A DNA stretch of 64,000 nt from Apostichopus japonicus (Eukaryota; Echinodermata; Holothuroidea; Aspidochirotida; Stichopodidae), in assembly GCF_037975245.1 (NCBI RefSeq), contig NC_092578.1, forward strand, positions 16,064,821 through 16,128,820. The letters run 5' to 3'. A program made the translations under genes and the position numbers. Within the stretch, counting starts at the first letter, position 1, and each line of letters starts with the position of its first letter. A model generated the notes under the pieces. That model saw only the letters and a list, made by a program, of their open reading frames with translations. It had not been told where the DNA came from and did no database searches. Below, in pieces: positions 55,518 to 64,000 of the stretch.

Positions 55518-58500
55518 TTCCCTTCAAAAACCAGTCTGAAAAGTCATCCTCGTGACGAGGAGTAAATTTTGCCGAAACTGATAGTCGGCATATTTGGACT
55601 GTGGAAGACACACAGTGTTTACATGCCGGACTACGATAAAGCCTTGAAATAGCCACGAGAAACTTGGTCATTCGACGACCAGCTATTGTAGAGTAGTAAT
55701 AATATAGTCACCAAGTTTTACAATGTCTACACAGCAAGCATTTGTCCATCAACCGAATTATTTTGTTGTACTCTGAATTTATAGTGATATATTGTCACAT
55801 TACAGCTCTTCTACCAGACTTGAAGGCTAATGTATATGGAATTTTGCAGCAACAGGCAAGGAAATATGAATAGTTGCTTATGTTCACTGTACCATCTAGC
55901 TTGGAATGCAGTTTCTTGCAGTCCTTAAGTCATCCCTGCAACATTTTGTGTGTGAGCAGGATTAGCGGTTCTGACATTGATGGAAGTGTACTATGCTTTC
56001 AATCGAGCCCGTTGGATCCTGACAATTCTATATGCAGGTTTCATTTCGTGCACTCACTTTCGATTTTGTGAATGGTTTTGTAATATATGGTGTAAGTTCA
56101 TCGATAATTTTCAATCAATGATGGCTGTAGATAAATAATGCAGAAGTTAACATTTTAGAGCACTAATTGCTTCAGTTTTTTGTAAAGCTGGGAAAGGGAG
56201 TGGGGTTGAGGAAAGGGGTTTAGAGGGGGTAAGGCAGAATTGTAGTCTGGATGCGTAGTCTGAATGAAATAGATGCTTGGAGTCTGATTGAAACATGTTG
56301 CCATGTGTACGACTCCATTGATGGGCTCCATATTACATAGCTCCTGGTATTTAGTAGGACATATTTCTAGTAGGACATGCAGAGCTATTCTGTGGCTCTT
56401 TGACATTCTCCATTCTCTTGAGAAAGTCTGTTTTCTGTAAGCTGACAGAACAGCTAGAGGTATGGATGAAAAAGTTCATCTTCAGAACTTAGTGATTTCA
56501 CTAAATTTAAATCCATTTCTGGAAATGGGCCACATTCTGTTTCAAAACAGAAATTTTGCACAGAATTTATTTACCCGCATCATTATACCCAATGTAAAAA
56601 TTCAATGTAAGGGTAGAAATGAGATCATCTTTCGTATAACGATTGCAATTGAGCCTGAAAGGTTGGGTCATGTGACTTGCATGTTAGTCAGTGGTTGCTA
56701 TGCAGCATATTATATCCCAGCATGCAGTTTCCCCCCAGATCATTCATAATTCATGATGTAAATATATAATGTACTGCTTGCATGGAAATACAAGGAGACA
56801 TACTCTCATTGTTTGTAATCCATTTATTTTTGTGTGACCACATCTTTATGAAATTTTTAATTTGTGAGATTTAATACATATTTACATACCCTAATAGAAT
56901 AAAATTCCCAAGAGAGTTGTGGTTTCTTTAAGTATGAAAAGACAAAGTCACAGAACATTACTATACTAGGTTATACTTTCATTTAAATTTAATAACTTGT
57001 ACTGAAATATTGATATTATATACTGCTTCAGCTTTTCAGTTTTATAGATACTTTCACCAATTTCATGAGAGTGTTTTAAGCAATATTGTAATACTGCCAC
57101 CTATCCATACATACAATTTTTGCACACTGGTAAACCTGAGCCAAGTTTTGAGGTCAGTTTGTATACCTGTGTACCTCTGTTTATGAAGGACAACCTACAC
57201 TTGTTCTGCAGGGATGCACCCAGGATTTCATAAAGTAGAGGGTTTGGCCTTGGGGGTAGGATAGGGAAGGGGTGGAATCTAACTCTCATGTTGATTCTGA
57301 GGTATATATAAACCATAAATTATATCAATTGGTAGGTACCAAGGCTTGGCTGCACTAATAACAACCTTTCAATTATTTTGGAGAGGGGGCAGGGTTTGTA
57401 CAACAACGTTGTTTAACTCACGTCACACCTCTGCTGACCCCCAAGTAGCCCTTGAAATATTCTGTTATTGCACACAGTAATCCGTTACAAATTGATATCC
57501 AAAAGTGAGCCTCAAACCAAGATTTTTGATGACATAATTCACAGGAATATCAAACGTTATTTAATATTTCAGATCCTTTTGGTGGGTCCAACAAAAATGT
57601 TAAAAGAAATTCAATAGCAGTACTCTTGTATTTGTTAATATAGTTGCATGACAGATTTAATCCCATTTAAAATACAGAAATCTTTTACAACCGATACAAT
57701 AGGTAACTTCCAAAATGAAAATGGGAATATACAATGGCTCCAATCTTTGTATAGAAGCTTTCTCTTGCAGACTTCGTCTCAGTTCATTTTCCTTCAATAC
57801 GATATGAGTCGAGGTAGTTTTTATATCCTATGTGAGGAATAATACAAAATTACCCATAACCGAAAGATGTAAATATTTTAAGAAACTTTTATACTCTTTT
57901 GAGTTACACAATTCAGAGCAAAAAGCACTTAACCACATGACACTTGACAATAGGAGGAACACTTGAAGCACACATTCATTGAAATAGGTCTATGGACACT
58001 GAACAGCTTCATCCAACCTCACTGAGAAACATAACCGATGTTAAAGTCAGCTGAATGCAAAGATAACGTCAATCCAAAGTTTGAACTTTTTTTGCCTCTA
58101 AAATTTGACGAAGGACCGCTCTCCTTAAACCTCTCGCATTGCTAGTCTGGTCGAGATAAACCTCCTGGGAATGAGTTTTGTCACTGCAGGAATAAACCGT
58201 TGTATCCCGTAGCATTTGCTTATGTCTGGTCAAGGCAATACTCTGTGACATCGGTCAACCAGTGTCTGGTGTCCGCAGAACGAAGGAAATTGGTCATAAA
58301 CAGAAACAAATTTGGAAGTGAAGCTAGAAGACGATTCTGTCCATCAAGCAAGTTCAGAGCCGTCTTAATTTTAGTGTTTGCTACGTCCAGTCAAGGCAAC
58401 ACATTTTATCTGTTCTATTCCCTCTGTTTTCCAGCAGTTGAAAGCCATCGATATTTACATTTCATGATTGCAAAGTTTCCGGTGATTGTTTTTCGTTTGT

Positions 58501-58625
58501 GTTCCTCCATCTCATGGTTACTGCAATTCCCAAGAAGCCGATGGAACATCTCTTTTCTTGTCTGGTTGTATTAGTTCCGTTACAATGCAAAGAGTTAGGA
58601 TAACACGGCTAACCCCCCCCCCCCT
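55518..58625. other. Convergent 3' region between RPA3 (plus) and MIOS (minus)
   Basis: Holds both 3' UTRs. A plus-strand AATAAA at about 56900 is a candidate for RPA3. A minus-strand AATAAA (TTTATT on plus, near 56822) is a candidate for MIOS, so the transcripts could overlap. At about 57211 a CAGGGATGCACCCAGGATTT sequence resembles one end of a hAT-like MITE, but no partner end was found. The 124-codon plus frame at 58200-58574 starts with TTG and is not supported. Confidence 0.5.
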
Positions 58626-58722
58626 TCAAGTGTCCATGGAGTCTAGTGCGGGAAACGCTCCCACCGTGTCTAGCTGCATACACTTACATACACATCCAGT
58701 GACAGGACATTCGGAATGTGTG
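58626..58722 (-). CDS. MIOS: MIOS terminal exon (last zinc-binding cysteines, stop)
   Basis: Acceptor TTTTCTTTTGCAG. Encodes (S)THSECPVTGCVCKCMQLD, then a TVGAFPALDSMDT tail and TGA at 58628-58626. Human MIOS ends at CKCMQLD, so this protein has about 13 extra C-terminal residues. Confidence 0.93.
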
Positions 58723-61700
58723 CTGCAAAAGAAAAGGCGGGAAAAAAAGAAAAAAACTGGTCAAAAATCCTGGAGAGACTTAGGCTGAGCACGAAAAGCT
58801 CCTGAATAAAGAGCAGGGTAAATATAAGCGTTTACATTTTGAAAAGCTCATTTTCCCGTAGATAGTTATAAAAGATTGAAACCACTTTGATTTTTAAAAA
58901 TAAAAAAGCTGCTCAACTTTTTGAGGATTTGTTTAGCAATTCGGTCACATCTGCATATGGAGGGAGGGGGAGTGGGGGGGGGGAGAGGGGAGCATCAAGA
59001 TTGGGGCACCAATTCCCTCTCCCTCCACATGACCCCCTATGATGCTGCCACTTTATGTAATACAAACAGGCTATCACTACCGATTCTACTGTTCCTACAA
59101 ATCTGTTGAGCTGTCACATGACAGTACTGTGTGTAAAAAAAAACATGTCCTGAATGGGTTGCCTATCGTACGATCGCCACTTACCTGAACCAATCCCGAA
59201 GGTGACAGCCATGTCCACCATGTCTACACGACTGACACCAGGTGAACCATACATCAAAGCTGGCCTTCACCGCATTATCTCCTGCAAGAAAATAATAATA
59301 GGGCATTTATATAGTGCCATACATGAAACGATATTCTATGGCGCTTTACAAGGAAAAACTAAAACATACAAATAAACAGAAACAGCAACAAGAGAGAAAA
59401 GAGAAAAAATTGGATTACTTGAAGGCCTTATTAAAGAGAACTGTCTTCAGACCTTTTTTTGAAAAAGAGAAATGTGGATTGGTCAACAACCAAAATAAGC
59501 AGACAAAACAGAAAAAGGAGCACTTTGATTCAAATTGTATTATACCTGTACTGTACCAAACGAAGGAAACGACCAAATAATCATTTCCGGTCTGTGATGA
59601 AATTTGGAAATGGGTGACTTGATTTTCTTATTCCATTATCTAATTATTAAAACAACTTGTTTGTGCCAGCTTGGTTGCCATGGTGTTGAAGAGGAAGATT
59701 TTGCCTTCGCTTGGTTATTTGAGAATGTGGTTGGATGTCGGAGTAAACTCTCAACCATCAGGTGTAAGGGGAAAGGGGGTGGGGGGATTAAATGGCAGAC
59801 TCGGGATAAGGAAAGGGAGAGGTAATCTAAGGAGAAGAAATATGTAGGCTGGAGTGAGATGGTAGAATCTCCCCCCACTCCCCCCAGAGAGTATTTATCC
59901 GGGGGATGTTCTAGTGAAAAGCTTGGGATTTATTCACCTCTATAGTAACTGGTACATTTAAGACCTCTACAAGTGATACTTTCTGCTGTCCCTTTGTTAT
60001 TTCATACAAAACTATATCCTCTGCTTTTCAGCATTAAGTAGTAAATACACAACTAGCCTAATGTATGATCTCATCGAAGATGCTTTACACTTGTTAAAGA
60101 CATCTCTCGGGCAAATATACTCTAGGAGGGACATTCACAATTGCTACAAAGGTAATCTCCTACAAATATGACATGAAATAATGAAATATGAATTGCATTC
60201 CTTATCCTAAGTATGACCTAAGCTTAACTTGACATGAATAAACTTAACTAAATACTCAAAAATATACAAATATCCCTCATGAACAAAGGCAGGTGACCCT
60301 CTTACCTCCCCCTGTACTGCTCTGCAATGCCTTGCTTGATTTATTCCTTTGAGGTAAAAGCTTTGAGGTTCCTGAAGTAGTGCCCATATTCATTTGACAT
60401 AGAGAGCACCGGGGGAGTGGCTTCCTGCAAACATAACAGGCCTTTGGCTGAAACAGGATTAAAGGGAAAAATTTAAGATGAATAAAAAAAATGGTTGCAT
60501 TGCTTTAGACAAATTTTAATTATCTTCAAAATCAAATTAAATATACATTACAGGTTTTTCGAAATAAGAAAGTAAAACCTGCATTATCAAGACCTTCTTA
60601 TTCAATAATGCAGTACATTTTGTCTATGCTATACTTTATATTGTGTGAGTCATACTATGATCGGGGTAATACGATACCAAACAGCACTTTACATGGGTAT
60701 TGGGACTTATTAGATTTCACCTGTACGGGTAAGACCCTCGGGTCGCTACGTGCTTCGGACAACCCAAGGTTTTGGTGTAATCAGTACCTCACATTCGATT
60801 AATCGGTAACGAACATTTGATTGATCGGTACCGCACATTCGATTGATAGGTACCGCACATTTGTTTGATCGGTACGGTACATTTGTTTCACGGTATCGCA
60901 CATTCGATCGATCTGTATCGCATATTCGTTTGATCGATACCGAACATTCGATTGATCAGTAACGCACATTCGATTGATCGGTACCGCACATTTGATTGAT
61001 CGGTACCGCACATTCAATTGATCGGAAAGAAAACGAACGAGTCACCTTCAACGTGGACTGGCCCCGGCCACCGAACCTCATGTGCGAGCCTCCGCTTTGG
61101 ATTGATCTCGAGGAGAGGAGAGAGGGAGAGACTGGACTGGAGCAGAAATGACAATGAACGTACGTCTGTTCTGGGACTTTCTTACGAGAGTCGATGGCAT
61201 GGAGAAACATGTCAAATTTGGCTCTGAGGAAGAAGAAAAAACAGTAGACGACAATGTTATTGTGAATAGTCGTATGCATTCTTCCGGTTCATTTTTCGGA
61301 AAGGAAAAATGGAATTTCCAGGAGTTCAAGGTGGAGCTTAACCTTCTTTCATCATATGCTTACTGATTAATAATTGTAACATTTCCTGTGACTTGTGGGG
61401 GTGGGGGGAAGGGGGGGATTGATTTTGGAGGGTACCCACACTAAAATACTTGTAACGATAAGTTGCTTGTTATATGCCCTCGTAAGATGAGAATTGTAGA
61501 AGAACTGTTTTGTTAAGTTTGCAATTAACCTTGCTGTGCTCAAATTCTCAAATGGCCAAATGGCTTAACCACCATCAAAAAAGTTTTTCCACTTTATTTA
61601 TTGCAACTTTGTCATAGCTACCTAACTATCCAGACATTTTTTTATATATTTTATTCTGTAAATAAACCTATACGTTTGGGTAAGACTGAATAAGAGAATA

Positions 61701-63573
61701 TTTCAAGAGAGGAATCAAGATGTTTGTTAACCAGAGGCGTAGGAGCCCAATTTGATTTGGGGGGGCTGTAACGACTTGCCTGAAAAAAATATAACAAAAT
61801 TTTTCGCACGCTCCACGCACGTCCAACATGTTAAGGTGCATATCGTATAGGCATGCATCGGTTATTACATTGCATGCCAATAACATACGATCATTTTCCG
61901 TGTTATTACCATTCCATATTGGTTATAATTATTGGGGAAGTCGTTACAATACTAATGATCATAATAATATAAGTTTAACCATTGAAAAACACATTGTTAA
62001 ATTATTTGCCCGAAAAATTCTCAGCATATTGCCCGCATTTTCACAAACATTTTTGGTTGGGGGGACTGCAGCCCCCTTGCCTCCTACGCCTATGATGTTA
62101 ACCAAGGGCGGCGGAAGCACTTTTAATCTGGGGGGGCATCGAGATCTCTTACTGAAATATCGCTGACCTAATAAGGTGATCAAGAGTACAATTTTTATGT
62201 AGAAAAAGGGCACATTTTTAACCTGAGGAAAAGTGGGGGGCACGTGCCCCCCCGGTTCCACCGCCCTTAATGTTTACCCTACCTCTGATGCCAGAGTCTC
62301 CACGTATCGAGTAGTCTCCGATATATTTGCATCCATTGCTCCACTTTCTTGTCCCTGATGAGTTCTGATGCATGCAACACCACACAGCTGACCGATTGCA
62401 CATCGCATGTCTAAAAACATGGCATAAAAAATAATAATAATAAAAAAATAATAGTAATAATAATAATAAAAAATAAAAAAATAAAATAAAAAATAAAAAA
62501 ATCAAATTTTAGGATAGCATAATTGGGTCACCTAAGAGCAATTGTACTATAAGACCATTTTCCTAAATCTGTTTGGTTTTACATATTTAATATGTGCAGC
62601 ATCAGGTACACTTACAGGAATGAAAAAAAATAAAATATGAAGATAAAAACACTGTACAACACATTGGACCTACCACACTTTTACAGCAGATGTACAGGCC
62701 TAGCCTACTCTACACATAACAATCGAACCTGACGTTTATCACTGTCATCAACTTTTGAAGATATTGATGATCTTATTTCATATTTTTTAGGCATTTAAAC
62801 TTTTATGAAATTGTAGAAATGATTGATGTTTTTTTTTTATCTTTTTTTGTGTGCTTGCTGCTTTTGAGAGATGTTTCTTGGAAAATGTACATGTTTGAAC
62901 TTGAAGCAAACAAGTTTGATTCCACAGATGCACAACTATCATAAAAGTTTTAAAAACATTTTCAACTTTAAAAGCACGATGCAGCAAAATACGAATACAC
63001 CCATGTTTATTGGTAGTTTATAAGCTTCATAAATAGTGAAAGTTTTAACTCTAACTTGTCGCAGGTCAAAGAGGAGAATGAAAATTGAAAAATAAAGAAA
63101 AAAAACAAAACATATTTTGCATCAATGTGCATCTATGATGTTACACTTGCTTGCATACAAAGTTCCTTTTCTGTACAACAATTTCAACCAGAAATATCTG
63201 GAGAATGCTATGCATGAATTCTAGGCATATTTTAACCATGACTTTGTTTCCTGGTTTGCAAGACAAAAATAAATTTACAAATGAACTGTTTCGTTTAAAC
63301 TTTCACAAACTGGTTATAATGAATAGGCTATCAAATTATGATATTTAATTATTTATTTACATATATAGTTTTTGTTGCACTCACATGATCCAGATAACTC
63401 TGCAGTAGTTCCAAGCCACTACCTTTAGTCAAGCCGGTGACCAGCACACCTGCCAGATTACCATTTCGTATGATGCTAGTGGATAGCTGTTCTAAATATT
63501 CACTCAAATGTTGGTCGTTCAGATAAAGGCAGGCAAAGCCTATTCGGTCTTCAATTTGCATCTCAGCCTCTTT
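58626..63573 (-). CDS. MIOS: MIOS (GATOR2 complex subunit), C-terminal six exons, partial gene
   Basis: MIOS (missing oocyte, yeast Sea4) is a scaffold subunit of GATOR2, which relieves GATOR1 inhibition and so promotes amino-acid signalling to mTORC1 at the lysosome. Minus-strand exons 63385-63573, 62283-62410, 61046-61223, 60306-60447, 59185-59281 and 58626-58722 join in phase to 831 bases, 276 residues plus TGA. Visible parts: an alpha-solenoid segment (IEDRIGFACLYLND, GNLAGVLVTGLTK, WRLWHQR) and a C-terminal zinc-binding region of CxxC and His motifs (VHCHFCSS, ACYVCRKPLPRCSLC, FTWCQSCRHGGHGCH, ECPVTGCVCKCMQLD), all close to vertebrate MIOS. The N-terminal WD-repeat propeller lies beyond the right edge. 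Confidence 0.95.
58723..59184 (-). other. MIOS last intron
   Basis: Contains a G-rich tract at 58960-58996. Otherwise nothing recognised. Confidence 0.8.
59185..59281 (-). CDS. MIOS: MIOS penultimate exon (WCxxCRHGGH motif)
   Basis: Acceptor TATTTTCTTGCAG, donor GTAAGT. Encodes (G)DNAVKASFDVWFTWCQSCRH, then GGHGCHLRDWF. It matches the FNNWFTWCHNCRHGGHAGH region of vertebrate MIOS. Starts in phase 1 and ends with two bases of a Ser codon. Confidence 0.95.
59282..60305 (-). other. MIOS intron
   Basis: Holds the GGCATTTATATAG repeat at 59298-59353 right next to the acceptor, a GGGGGTGGGG patch at 59773-59785 and a CCCCCC patch at 59872-59888. No gene. Confidence 0.8.
59298..59353. repeat. GGCATTTATATAG...GGCGCTTTACA interspersed repeat fragment
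   Basis: GGCATTTATATAGTGCC and TATGGCGCTTTACAAGG, about 20 bases apart, match a dispersed repeat I recognise from many marine animal genomes (ATTTATATAGCGC...AAGCGCTTTACA). Its class is uncertain. An A-rich stretch follows (59355-59420). Confidence 0.5.
60306..60447 (-). CDS. MIOS: MIOS exon with CxxCRKPLPRCxLC motif
   Basis: Acceptor CCTGTTTCAG, donor GTAAGA. Encodes PKACYVCRKPLPRCSLCQMN, then MGTTSGTSKLLP and a Ser/Lys-rich linker ending GG. CxxCRKPLPRCALC is one of the most conserved parts of MIOS. The serine-rich linker is probably disordered. Confidence 0.95.
60448..61045 (-). other. MIOS intron with a satellite at its 5' end
   Basis: Nearly half of this 0.6-kb intron is the 22-bp tandem repeat at 60784-61025. 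Nothing else is recognised. Confidence 0.85.
60784..61025. repeat. 22-bp tandem repeat, about 11 units
   Basis: Consensus unit CATTCGATTGATCGGTACCG plus CA. Variants differ by single substitutions. The CGATTGATCG core is nearly palindromic. It begins about 20 bases inside the MIOS intron, just past the splice donor at 61045. A 22-base period is not a multiple of three, so the minus-strand frames over it are incidental. Confidence 0.95.
61046..61223 (-). CDS. MIOS: MIOS exon (AKFD...VHCHFC)
   Basis: Acceptor TTTTTTCTTCTTCCTCAG, donor GTGACT. Encodes AKFDMFLHAIDSRKK, VPEQTYVHCHFCSSPVS and a Ser/Gly-rich linker ending STLK. Equivalent to AEFDIHRSKLD...VFVSCNFCGKSIS in human MIOS; it contains the first CxxC of the zinc region. 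Phases agree on both sides. Confidence 0.94.
61732..62094. mobile_element. hAT-like MITE (left of an adjacent pair)
   Basis: The ends CAGAGGCGTAGGAG and, inverted, CATAGGCGTAGGAG differ at one of 14 positions. The flanking octamers TTGTTAAC (61724-61731) and ATGTTAAC (62095-62102) agree at seven of eight. Length 363 bp, no transposase frame. Confidence 0.85.
62103..62269. mobile_element. hAT-like MITE (right of an adjacent pair), at a MIOS splice donor
   Basis: The ends CAAGGGCGGCGGAAGC and, inverted, TAAGGGCGGTGGAACC match at 13 of 16 positions. The flanking octamers ATGTTAAC (62095-62102) and ATGTTTAC (62270-62277) agree at seven of eight. Length 167 bp. Its outer boundary lies 13 bases into the MIOS intron from the donor at 62282. 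Confidence 0.85.
62283..62410 (-). CDS. MIOS: MIOS exon (WRLWHQR)
   Basis: Acceptor CATGTTTTTAG, donor GTAGGG. Encodes TCDVQSVSCVVLHASELIRD, then KKVEQWMQIYRRLLDTWRLW and HQR (last codon split). It matches TGDVQTASYCML...YWIENYRNLLDAWRFWHKR of human MIOS. Confidence 0.95.
62411..63384 (-). other. MIOS intron with an A/T low-complexity tract at its 3' end
   Basis: The stretch 62427-62503 is AATAATAATAAAAAATAAA-type sequence. Read on the minus strand it gives a T-rich run just upstream of the exon acceptor. The rest is unique AT-rich sequence without a gene. Confidence 0.8.
62427..62503. repeat. A-rich / ATA microsatellite
   Basis: Interrupted runs of AAT and AAAAT. It begins about 16 bases from a MIOS acceptor. 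Confidence 0.9.
63385..63573 (-). CDS. MIOS: MIOS exon (IEDRIGFACLYLND)
   Basis: Acceptor TTTTTTCTCTCTATAG, donor GTGAGT. 63 in-phase codons: KEAEMQIEDRIGFACLYLND, then GNLAGVLVTGLTKGSGLELL and QSYLDH. It corresponds to IEDRVAFA(C)KFL...GNLEGILLTGLT...DLMESYVDR in human MIOS. The internal Met at 63561 is not a start codon. Confidence 0.95.
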
Positions 63574-63995
63574 CTATAGAGAGAAAAAAAAAAAATGAAA
63601 ATTGTTTATGTAAACATCCTTTACAAATGAAAACACAAGAAAGGTCACCACAGAAATATAAAGTGTTTAAGAAAGACGTTGTATTTAAATATAGCAAATA
63701 TCAGCCTTGGCAGAAACCTACCAAAACTGATATTTAAAGTCTTGAGAAAGGTCTGTAACTTGTAAGGAGCAATATCAAACTAAAGCCTAAACCTACCACA
63801 ATTTGCTAGTAGAGATACTTAGCCTAGCTTACTCTGCACAACAGAAAACATTACTAAAACTTTCATCATCATTAACTATTTGGGGCTAAATACTGGTTAA
63901 TTGTGCAATTTTGGTGGAAAAGAAAAGAGGTTAAGAAAGTTAAGCTGTACAAGTTCGGAAAAAACATATAATCTTTATTGTGGTAAATAACTTAC
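63574..63995 (-). other. MIOS intron at the right edge
   Basis: AT-rich with no recognised feature. It ends at a consensus donor, GTAAGT on the minus strand (63995-63990). An upstream MIOS exon ending ...TTCTT at 63996 probably begins beyond the window. Confidence 0.55.
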
Positions 63996-64000
63996 AAGAA

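Larger units (their letters stand above)
61224..62282 (-). other. MIOS intron carrying two adjacent MITEs
   Basis: Two hAT-like MITEs (61732-62094 and 62103-62269) fill its 5' half. A G-rich tract lies at 61397-61420. No gene. Confidence 0.85.

Noticed and set aside
58200..58574. 124-codon plus-strand frame in the RPA3/MIOS convergent region
   Set aside because: It begins with TTG, has no domain, and lies antisense to the likely MIOS 3' UTR.
60799..61017. Cys/Arg/Asp-rich repeat protein on the minus strand
   Set aside because: It is the translation of a 22-bp satellite, whose period is not divisible by three.
60784..61025. CRISPR-like array (short regular repeats)
   Set aside because: Head-to-tail repeats without unique spacers, in an intron of an animal gene.

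Overview
This is a window of eukaryotic nuclear DNA from an AT-rich animal genome. Small coding exons are separated by long introns with GT..AG junctions, and the spaces are full of short transposons and satellites. The proteins are deuterostome-like. The repeat content (CAG-ended hAT-like MITEs, TTAA-flanked MITEs, tRNA-SINEs) suggests a marine invertebrate, and an echinoderm such as a sea cucumber is my best guess, not a proven one.

Five genes are recognisable. (1) 59-139, minus: the start-codon exon of ribosomal protein L27; the rest lies beyond the left edge. (2) 5471-33576, plus: a complete eight-exon ceramide synthase of 374 residues with a Hox-like domain and a TLC/Lag1 domain. (3) 46386-47933, minus: a two-coding-exon UMA-domain protein like UMAD1, an ESCRT-I-associated family. 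(4) 52944-55517, plus: a complete four-coding-exon RPA3, the 14-kDa subunit of replication protein A, 124 residues. (5) 58626-63573, minus: the last six exons (276 residues) of MIOS, a GATOR2 subunit; the gene continues past the right edge. All exon phases join without conflict.

UMAD1, RPA3 and MIOS also lie next to each other on human chromosome 7p21. To my knowledge the orientation is the same there: UMAD1 and RPA3 head to head, RPA3 and MIOS tail to tail. The right third of the window is therefore probably an ancient syntenic block. Between the UMAD1 and RPA3 starts there is a consensus E2F-type site and a YY1-type site, fitting a shared promoter region.

The noncoding DNA is mainly mobile-element debris: a CR1/Jockey-like LINE tail; a three-level nest of CAG-ended hAT-like elements at 2987-5000; hAT-like MITEs with 8-bp target duplications at 17783, 40719, 44668, 61732 and 62103; five copies of one ~360-bp TTAA-flanked MITE; two other TTAA-flanked elements, one of them a foldback; tRNA-derived sequences; two hammerhead-like motifs typical of Penelope-like elements; and at least six tandem repeats. 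There is no sign of a prokaryotic-type system, CRISPR array or operon. The long tyrosine/isoleucine-rich reading frames at 30.3-31.0 kb are translations of an AT minisatellite and not genes.
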